A DNA stretch of 64,000 nt, taken from NCBI RefSeq assembly GCF_006538745.1, contig NZ_BJLR01000017.1, positions 186,001 through 250,000 on the forward strand, read 5' to 3'. The stretch is from Cellulomonas cellasea (GTDB lineage: Bacteria > Actinomycetota > Actinomycetes > Actinomycetales > Cellulomonadaceae). Below, in pieces: positions 41,636 to 47,519 of the stretch. The notes below the pieces were generated by a model. The model searched no databases and was not told where the DNA came from. It worked only from the letters and a program-made list of their open reading frames with translations. Within the stretch, counting starts at the first letter, position 1. Every line of letters starts with the position of its first letter. The position numbers and the translations under genes are program-made.

Positions 41636-42936
41636 CAGAAGGTCCCCACGAGGTCCGCGAACACGCCGAGGTGCGCGAGCACGAGCGGCACGAGCGCGAC
41701 GACGGCGACGAGCTCGACGACGTTGCCGAGCCGCCGCGCCCGGGCGACGACGTGCTCGCGCGGCCGCGCGCCGACGAGCAGCGCGATCCCGAGGAGCACG
41801 ACCGCCGCGACGGCGAGCGCCCGCGCCGGGTCGGTCCGGCCCAGCTCCGCGAGCAGCGCGACGAGCGGCGTGGCCCCCGCGGCGAGGAGCGCGAGGCGCT
41901 GCGGGGCGAGCGGGAAGATGCGCGTGCGCAGCAGCAGGACGCCGGCCACCGCGACGGCGAGCAGCCGGCTCCACGGGTCCTCACCGCCCGCGAGCACCCA
42001 CGCGCACGCCCCCGTGACGGCGGCGGCGGCGACGGTCGACCACGTGAGCGCGCGGTGCGTCGTGGCGACCGCGCGGTGCGCCTCCGCCCGCGAGACCCGC
42101 CGGCCCTCGACGACCCGGTCGTCGAGCCCGTTCAGGCCGCTCACCGACATCGCGACGCCGGGCAGCAGCCCGACGAGCAGGCAGCCCGCCACGGCGACGA
42201 CCGCGGCCGTGTGCGTCGGCTCGGCGTCGAGCGCGTGCATCGTCGCGACCGCGCCCACGAGCGCCGCCGCGGTCGCCCCGCCGAGCGCGAGCCCTGCGTC
42301 ACCGAACCCGGCGGCCGCGGCGACGGCGACGAGCAGCCCCACGAGCCCGAACGCGACGAGCGCGGTCTCCCCGGGCGCGCCCGACGTCAGCGCGCGGGCC
42401 GCGACCACGGCGACCCCGACCGCGGCCGCCACGGCGACGACCGCCGGCTCGGTGCGGCGCCGACGCGCGAGCAGCGCCGCGACGACGGCGAGCGCGGCGC
42501 AGACCCCGAGCAGCGCCGAGGCCGACACCGCGAGGTCGCGGGCCCCGAGCCCGGCGGCGACGAACCCGAGCACGCCCGCGAGCACGGCCCCGGCGACGAC
42601 GCCCCACACCGGACGCCACGCGTCGGGCCGGGACTGCACCGCGTCGGCGGCGACGTCCGTGACGTCCGCGACCTCGGGCGGCGGCGGCGCCTGGTCGACC
42701 CGGACGACGCGCAGGATCGTGCCGTGCGCGACCTCCTGCTCCGCGAGGGTCATCGACGGGTCGAGCTGGTCGCCCACCGTCGTGACGAGCGCGACCGGGC
42801 GCGCCGAGCGGGCCTGGCCGTCGTCGAGCAGCGACAGCACGTCGGGCAGCATCGCGGCGACCGGCTCGTCGTCGGGCAGCACGAGGTCGGCCTTGCGGCC
42901 CTCGCCCTGCACCGTCACGCGCGTGTACTCGGTCAC
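41635..42936 (-). CDS. eccD: EccD-like type VII secretion membrane channel component
   Basis: A 433-residue membrane protein. Residues 1-85 form a ubiquitin-like YukD domain (TEYTRVTVQGEGRKADLVLP; GTILRVVRV), followed by about eleven closely packed hydrophobic segments from residue 110 to the C-terminus. This is the classic EccD layout. The GTG at 42936 overlaps the stop of the preceding gene as GTGA. It is the only recognisable pore component in the locus apart from EccC. Confidence 0.92.
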   Translation of the reverse strand: MTEYTRVTVQGEGRKADLVLPDDEPVAAMLPDVLSLLDDGQARSARPVALVTTVGDQLDPSMTLAEQEVAHGTILRVVRVDQAPPPPEVADVTDVAADAVQSRPDAWRPVWGVVAGAVLAGVLGFVAAGLGARDLAVSASALLGVCAALAVVAALLARRRRTEPAVVAVAAAVGVAVVAARALTSGAPGETALVAFGLVGLLVAVAAAAGFGDAGLALGGATAAALVGAVATMHALDAEPTHTAAVVAVAGCLLVGLLPGVAMSVSGLNGLDDRVVEGRRVSRAEAHRAVATTHRALTWSTVAAAAVTGACAWVLAGGEDPWSRLLAVAVAGVLLLRTRIFPLAPQRLALLAAGATPLVALLAELGRTDPARALAVAAVVLLGIALLVGARPREHVVARARRLGNVVELVAVVALVPLVLAHLGVFADLVGTF

Positions 42937-43442
42937 CGGTCCTCCTCGACGACCTGGAGCGTCTGCGGGTCGATCGTCACGCCCGACGCCGGGTCGGTGT
43001 AGTACCCGGTGGCCGGGTCCAGGAACCAGTCGATGCGCGGGTCGATGATGTTCCCCTCGGGGTCGCGGGCCAGCCCGGTCTCGCGGTCGACGACGAACCC
43101 GGTCTGCGGGTCGATGAGGTCGCCGGACGCCGGGTCGTCGAGGAAACCCGTGACCGGGTCCGCGGGCATCTGGTCGGTCGGCTTGATCGGGTTGGCGGAG
43201 AGCGCGGCGCGGAAGGCGGCGAGCGCCTGGTCCTCGCGCCGGTCGTCGAGCAGGTGGACGACGAACGAGAAGGTGAGGCAGCCGACCCCGGCCACCGCCG
43301 CGAGCACCACGGAGCCGACGAAGCGGCGCAGGTTCGTGTTGACCGGGCGGCGCCGGTCGAGCGCCCCGAAGGACAGCGCGGAGGCGAGCCGGTCGCGGTG
43401 CGTGCGCGTCGTCTCGATCAGGGTCCGGTCCGGGTCGTTCAC
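42933..43442 (-). CDS. Small single-pass membrane protein with DP-TG repeats (T7SS locus)
   Basis: A 169-residue protein. The cytoplasmic N-terminus carries NTNLRRFVGSVVLAAVAGVG, leading into one transmembrane helix (about 45-70). The extracytoplasmic C-terminal 75 residues repeat a 9-11 residue unit of the form DPxTGxxxDPxSGxxID (examples: DPVTGFLDDPASGDLIDP; LDPATGYYTDPASGVTIDP). The repeated Asp/Thr/Gly suggests calcium or wall binding, which is inference. GTG 43442 overlaps the FHA gene as GTGA. No family was recognised. It occupies the position where eccB or eccE might be expected. Confidence 0.72.
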   Translation of the reverse strand: MNDPDRTLIETTRTHRDRLASALSFGALDRRRPVNTNLRRFVGSVVLAAVAGVGCLTFSFVVHLLDDRREDQALAAFRAALSANPIKPTDQMPADPVTGFLDDPASGDLIDPQTGFVVDRETGLARDPEGNIIDPRIDWFLDPATGYYTDPASGVTIDPQTLQVVEEDR

Positions 43443-44263
43443 CGTGCTCCCTCCGTACCGAGGCCGGCGGTCTGCGCCTCCGCGAGGTGCACCACGCGGT
43501 CGCCGAGCGCGATCCGCGCGCCGACGGGGGCCTCGACGCGCACGTTCGGGGCGAGCCGGACGAGCGGCTCGCCCGGCAGCGCGACGGCGGTCCCGTTCGC
43601 GGACCCGAGGTCGGTGACCCAGACCGCCGCGCCGTGCGGCTCGATGAGCGCGTGGCTGCGCGAGATGCTCCGGCTCAGGTCCGGGATGCCGAGCAGGCGG
43701 TGCGCGCCGGTCGGGTCGACGGGGCTGCGCCCGACGATCGTGGGGCCGGTGACCTGCAGCACCGAGCCGTCGTCGGTCAGGAGCACGACGGTCGCCGGGC
43801 GGCGGCTGCCCGCGGCCCACGGGTCGGCGGAGCGCGGCAGGGCAGCGCGGGGGCCGGGGGTCAGCGCGGACGGGATCACGCGCAGGGGATCGCGCCCGCG
43901 CACGAGGTCGGCGGTCACGCCGCGCGCGGGCAGCAGCGCGAGCGGGCTCCCGGGCATGCCCGTGCGGGCGTCGACGGTCCGCAGCCGCAGGGCGAGGTGG
44001 CCGGGGGTGCGCCCGTGCCGCACCAGCCCGGCGAGGACCGAGAGCACCGCGACGACGGGCAGCACGAGCCCGAGCAGCGGCGTCACCACGAGCCCGGCGA
44101 CGAGCGCGAGCACCACGACGCCGGCGTCCACGAGCAGCGCCCAGGTCCGCCGCGTCTCGGCGAGCACGACGCCGTGGAACAGGACGGCCGCGGGCACGGG
44201 CGAGCGCGGCACGGCGGACGGTGCGTCCGTGCGCGGCGGGTCGACGGCGGTGAAGGCAGTCAT
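43439..44263 (-). CDS. RDD membrane domain - FHA domain protein (T7SS locus)
   Basis: A 274-residue protein. The N-terminal RDD-like part has two hydrophobic helices (about 40-85, RRTWALLVDAGVVVLALVAG). The C-terminal FHA domain (about 160-255) has IVGRSPVDP, the phosphothreonine-binding ISRSHALIE, and the DLGSANGT loop. FHA domains read phosphothreonine, so the product may sense a Ser/Thr kinase and control secretion. It is in the second position of the machinery operon. No kinase gene is in the window. Confidence 0.88.
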   Translation of the reverse strand: MTAFTAVDPPRTDAPSAVPRSPVPAAVLFHGVVLAETRRTWALLVDAGVVVLALVAGLVVTPLLGLVLPVVAVLSVLAGLVRHGRTPGHLALRLRTVDARTGMPGSPLALLPARGVTADLVRGRDPLRVIPSALTPGPRAALPRSADPWAAGSRRPATVVLLTDDGSVLQVTGPTIVGRSPVDPTGAHRLLGIPDLSRSISRSHALIEPHGAAVWVTDLGSANGTAVALPGEPLVRLAPNVRVEAPVGARIALGDRVVHLAEAQTAGLGTEGAR

Positions 44264-44308
44264 CGGAGACGGTCGGGGTGTCCGGCGGCGGGGCGGTGTC
44301 GGGGAGCG

Positions 44309-44863
44309 TCAGGAGGACGCGCGCGACTGCGGCGGGCCCGTGAGCGCCATGATGATCGCGATGTGCTCCCAGAGCCCACCACGGTCGAGACGGGCGGGGT
44401 CGGGCACGCCGCCGAGCGCGAGCAGCGGGACGAACCCGAAGCACTCGTCGGGCCCGGGGACGCCGAGCCGCTCGACCCCCGCGGGGTAGGGCTGCCGGGC
44501 GAGCACCTCGTCGAGGAACGTCTCGTCCTGCACGTCCGCGAGCAGCTGCGCGGCGTCGAAGCCGATCACGTCGATGATCCCGAACCGGAACCGCAGCACG
44601 TGGAACAGGGGGCGGATGTAGAGCACGACGTCCGCGAGCGCGGTCGTCAGGACCGGCACGGCGCCCGCGGGCATGCCGACGACGCCCTCGAGCATCGTCG
44701 TCGCGCGGTCCGGGTCCACGACGCGCACGAACCCGTCGCCCACGAGGCCGGCGCCGTCCTCGCGCCACACCTGCGCGATCTCGGGGGGCACGGACGCCTC
44801 GAACCGCGCGACCGTCTCCTCGGCGACCGCGGCGGTACGGGTGAAGTTCGTGAACGTCGGCAT
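44309..44863 (-). CDS. Tdi1-like immunity protein (GAD-like/DUF1851)
   Basis: A 184-residue protein. The N-terminal GAD-like part begins FTNFTRTAAVAEETVARFE, and the C-terminal part (FGFVPLLALGG; LWEHIAIIMALTG) is typical of DUF1851, the C-terminal domain of the T6SS immunity protein Tdi1. Tdi1 of Agrobacterium neutralises Tde1, an Ntox15-type DNase. The toxin at 47520 ends in an Ntox15 domain, so this is its likely immunity protein, although it lies in the opposite operon. ATG 44863 follows AGGGGG. It heads the T7SS machinery operon, so immunity and secretion machinery may be made together. Confidence 0.85.
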   Translation of the reverse strand: MPTFTNFTRTAAVAEETVARFEASVPPEIAQVWREDGAGLVGDGFVRVVDPDRATTMLEGVVGMPAGAVPVLTTALADVVLYIRPLFHVLRFRFGIIDVIGFDAAQLLADVQDETFLDEVLARQPYPAGVERLGVPGPDECFGFVPLLALGGVPDPARLDRGGLWEHIAIIMALTGPPQSRASS

Positions 44864-44893
44864 GGGACCCCCTGTGCTCGCTGACCGGCCTCG

Positions 44894-44899
44894 ACGCTA
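44894..44899 (-). promoter_or_regulatory. Putative -10 box of the T7SS machinery operon
   Basis: TAGCGT on the minus strand lies about 30 nt upstream of the immunity gene ATG and would leave room for the AGGGGG ribosome binding site. Confidence 0.45.
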
Positions 44900-44976
44900 G
44901 CGTGTGCCGCCCACATCTGTCGTGGAGGTTCCGTGCCGGTCGGGAGATCTCCGTAGCGCGTGTCGGACGCCCGCCC

Positions 44977-44982
44977 TACGAT
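44977..44982 (+). promoter_or_regulatory. Putative -10 box of the T7SS substrate operon
   Basis: TACGAT lies 49 nt upstream of the first WXG100-type gene at 45032. Together with the TAGCGT at 44894-44899 it gives divergent promoters within 95 bp. Confidence 0.45.
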
Positions 44983-45031
44983 CGTCCCGCTGCCCGGTTC
45001 GGGCGGTTTCATGACATGCAGGGGAGGGTTC

Positions 45032-45376
45032 ATGAAGTTCGCCATGGAGGCCGACGCACTGCAGGTGCTCGGCCGGAAGACCGCGACGGAGTCCGACGAC
45101 CTCGGGCAGCTCGTGCGGAACCTCAAGGAGGCGGCCGAACCGCTCGAGGGCACGTTCAACGGCGTCGCCAAGGCGTCGTTCGTCTCCTTCAAGGAGCGCA
45201 CCGACGACATCTCGACCGTCCTGAACAACGCGCTCGTGGGCATCACCGAGTCGATCGCCGGGCAGAACCGCGCGTTCGTCACGACCGCCGACGAGGGGGC
45301 CGACGTGCACCGCTCGGCCGAGGGCTCCGCCGACTTCGCGGGTGCCGACACGTCCAAGTTCGCACCGAGGGCCTGA
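45032..45376 (+). CDS. WXG100-like protein (diverged)
   Basis: A 114-residue helical protein, KFAMEADALQVLGRKTATES onward, with the two-helix hairpin pattern of WXG100 substrates. The WXG turn is not canonical; AKASFVSF occupies the place. ATG 45032 has a GGGGAGGG ribosome binding site. It is the first gene of the substrate operon and probably forms a heterodimer with the next gene's product, as EsxA/EsxB-type pairs do. The frame is open upstream to 44960 but the longer start is unsupported. Confidence 0.8.
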   Translation: MKFAMEADALQVLGRKTATESDDLGQLVRNLKEAAEPLEGTFNGVAKASFVSFKERTDDISTVLNNALVGITESIAGQNRAFVTTADEGADVHRSAEGSADFAGADTSKFAPRA

Positions 45377-45387
45377 GGGGGACCGCC

Positions 45388-45696
45388 ATGTCGACGAACC
45401 AGCTGGACCGCAACGACTACGACATCAACGCCTCGCAGTCGGCGCAGGCCAACTTCGAGCGCGCCGCGAGCGCTCTCGAGGCGGCGCTCGCGCGACGCGA
45501 CGCCGACGTCAAGGCCGCGATGGCGGTGTACCAGGCCGACGGGGTGAGCGACCGCTACGCCGCGATGGAGCAGCAGTGGAACGCGGCGGGCACCGAGGTC
45601 CGCGGCATCATCTCGGCGATCCGCAACTCGCTGTCCGACAACGACGAGATCGCGCGTCGTGGCCTGCAGCAGGCCGCGTCCTACATCCCGGACTGA
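45388..45696 (+). CDS. WXG100 (ESAT-6-like) protein
   Basis: A 102-residue protein with the helical hairpin of ESAT-6-like proteins; the turn is in AAMEQQWNAAGTEVRGI (W at about 61), a WXxG-like variant. The N-terminus starts STNQLDRNDYDINAS. ATG 45388 lies 12 bp after the preceding gene, with GAGGGGGA as ribosome binding site. It is probably secreted through EccC/EccD with its partner. Confidence 0.85.
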   Translation: MSTNQLDRNDYDINASQSAQANFERAASALEAALARRDADVKAAMAVYQADGVSDRYAAMEQQWNAAGTEVRGIISAIRNSLSDNDEIARRGLQQAASYIPD

Positions 45697-45698
45697 CC

Positions 45699-46724
45699 GT
45701 GCACATCGTCCACCCGGTCGCCGACGAGTGGGATGACGAGTACACGGTGTTCGTGGCGTCGGGCCGCTCCGTCCTGCTGTCGGAGCCGCTCGCCGCGTTC
45801 CTCGACCACGCGACGACCGAGCACCTGCGCCCGGTCCTCGTCACGTCGGCGGACGCACGCCTGAGCCCGTTCGTCTCGCTCGCGATGCGTCGCGCCGCGG
45901 GGCACTGGGCCGTGCGGCACCAGGACGGCCGGGTGTTCGACGGGCTGTCGGGGTACCGGATCGACTCGTTCGCGGACCTGTGGCAGCGCTCGGGCACCGA
46001 CCGCGACCGGCTCGAGACGTTCGCCGGCTCGGCGCCCGAGCCGCGCGGGGTGCTCATGTTCGACGTGTTCGCGCACCAGCGCGCCGCGGCGGACACGCGC
46101 ATCGGTGCGCTCGCGGCGTCGGTCGTCGGCTCGCTCGGCGGGCAGCCGCTCGACGTGTGGGGTCTGCACGAGCCGCTCGTCGAGGCGTGGGACACCGCGG
46201 CGCTCACCGAGACGGCGCGGCGCGGGATGCCGGCGTCCGAGCTCATGCACGCGCGGGGGCCCGACGGCTCGTTCGTGGACGTCGCGGTCGCGCGGACGCG
46301 TCGCGGGGTCCTCGAGCAGGTCAAGGGCGGCGTCCCGGTCGGGGCGTACCCGCGCACCATCGGCGGGGTCGTCGCGCAGGCGTCGGCGACGCTCGCGGCG
46401 GTCGCGGACGGGTTCCAGCCCACGATCGGCTTCGTGTCGCTCGCCGAGACCGACGAGGGTGCGACGCAGGGCGCGTCGGCGAAGCGGCTCGAGGTCCCGC
46501 TGGCCGTCGTCATCGGTCCGCGCGGCGTGCACGACCTGCGGGTCGACCCGGCACGGCTCGCGGAGCGGCACGACGTGACCGTGCTCGGCCGCAAGCGGCT
46601 GCCGAGCGTGCTCGTGCGGTTCAGCAACCCCGACGTGGGCCTGTGGGCGCAGCTCGTCGCGTTCGCGCACGACCTCGGCTACGACAGGATCGCTGCCGCG
46701 ACCGGACTCGACAGGGAGGTGTGA
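45699..46724 (+). CDS. DUF6177-like protein of T7SS loci
   Basis: A 341-residue soluble protein. It begins MHIVHPVADEWDDEYTVFVA with GTG 45699, 2 nt after the preceding stop. It is mostly alternating strands and helices, with RRGVLEQVKGGVPVGAYPRT in the middle and SVLVRFSNPDVGLWAQLVAF near the end. It matches my memory of DUF6177 proteins that occur next to WXG100 genes in actinobacteria, and it could be a chaperone of the EspG type; this is inference. Confidence 0.75.
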   Translation: MHIVHPVADEWDDEYTVFVASGRSVLLSEPLAAFLDHATTEHLRPVLVTSADARLSPFVSLAMRRAAGHWAVRHQDGRVFDGLSGYRIDSFADLWQRSGTDRDRLETFAGSAPEPRGVLMFDVFAHQRAAADTRIGALAASVVGSLGGQPLDVWGLHEPLVEAWDTAALTETARRGMPASELMHARGPDGSFVDVAVARTRRGVLEQVKGGVPVGAYPRTIGGVVAQASATLAAVADGFQPTIGFVSLAETDEGATQGASAKRLEVPLAVVIGPRGVHDLRVDPARLAERHDVTVLGRKRLPSVLVRFSNPDVGLWAQLVAFAHDLGYDRIAAATGLDREV

Positions 46725-46725
46725 G

Positions 46726-47061
46726 GTGCCCACCGAGCTCGTGCTGCTGAGCGACGTCGAGCCGACGTCCGAGGTGATGGTGCGCGCGGCGTCGGTCGAC
46801 CACCCGCTCGGGTCGTTCCTCGAGTACCGGGACGGGCAGATCCGCCAGTTCGTCGACGCCGACGGCAACGCCCTGCTGCAGATCTACCGCACGCGCCCGG
46901 TCTCGGTCCCGCGCGAGGCGGCCGCCGCGGTGCAGGACCCGCCGCAGTCGTTCGCGCTGTGGACCGACCTGGCGGTGCCGTACGGGGCGCCGGAGACGGC
47001 GCGTGCGCTCGCCGACTCCATCGCCGAGGCCGTGGGCGGCGTCGTGCGAGAGCGCGCATGA
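46726..47061 (+). CDS. Hypothetical T7SS-locus protein
   Basis: A 111-residue soluble acidic protein starting with GTG (PTELVLLSDVEPTSEVMVRA), one base after the preceding stop, with AGGGAGGTGTG as ribosome binding site. The C-terminal helix has PYGAPETARALADSIAEAVG. The family was not recognised. Its stop overlaps the start of a 29-codon frame at 47058 (ATGA), which in turn overlaps the next gene. Confidence 0.72.
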   Translation: MPTELVLLSDVEPTSEVMVRAASVDHPLGSFLEYRDGQIRQFVDADGNALLQIYRTRPVSVPREAAAAVQDPPQSFALWTDLAVPYGAPETARALADSIAEAVGGVVRERA

Positions 47062-47147
47062 CGGGCACGAGCAGCACGAGGGCGAGCACCAGCACGACGG
47101 GCCGCGGGCGCGCGGCAGCCATCAGGGGGACAGGGGAGCGGACATGA
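47058..47147 (+). CDS. Possible 29-residue micro-ORF bridging two T7SS genes
   Basis: ATG 47058 overlaps the preceding stop as ATGA, and its own TGA (47145-47147) overlaps the next gene's ATG as ATGA. The peptide is Thr/Ser/Gly/Arg-rich and has no recognisable motif. The double overlap suggests translational coupling, with the peptide itself perhaps being only a by-product. Confidence 0.35.
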   Translation: MTGTSSTRASTSTTGRGRAAAIRGTGERT

Positions 47148-47509
47148 CGCACTGGAAGATCAAGCCGGCCGACGTGCAGGCCGTCCTGAGGGGCGTCAAC
47201 ACCGACGCCGAGGAGCTCGGGAAGGCGCTCGACGAGAAGAAGTTCCAGGGCGTCCTCGACGGACTGCTCTGGGGCGGACCGCTCACGCAGGACGTCCCGG
47301 CTGCCGTCAACGCGGTCCTGGGTGACCAGAGCGCCAACCTGCGCAACATCGGCAACCGCATCAACGCGGGCGTCGTCGGAGTCTCGAACGCCGTCATCGC
47401 GTACAACAACGGCCAGGAGGACATGGCCGGGTCGTACCAGGCGGAGCTGCTGAAGTCCGCGGAGTCGGGCGACTTCTCGTACTTCGTGGAGCACGGGTAC
47501 AAGGCCTGA
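47144..47509 (+). CDS. DUF6507-like / WXG100-like small protein
   Basis: A 121-residue protein, THWKIKPADVQAVLRGVNTD, with a two-helix pattern and KIKPADVQAVL, as in the actinobacterial DUF6507 group found in T7SS loci. ATG 47144 follows a GGGGAGCGG ribosome binding site. It precedes the toxin gene by 10 bp and may be a specific chaperone or co-secreted partner of the toxin. Confidence 0.75.
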   Translation: MTHWKIKPADVQAVLRGVNTDAEELGKALDEKKFQGVLDGLLWGGPLTQDVPAAVNAVLGDQSANLRNIGNRINAGVVGVSNAVIAYNNGQEDMAGSYQAELLKSAESGDFSYFVEHGYKA

Positions 47510-47519
47510 GGGGGCAGAC

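Noticed and set aside
37485-42017. A 1510-codon plus-strand open frame opposite eccC/MinD/eccD
   Set aside because: It spans several real genes on the other strand, has no motif, and no ribosome binding site.
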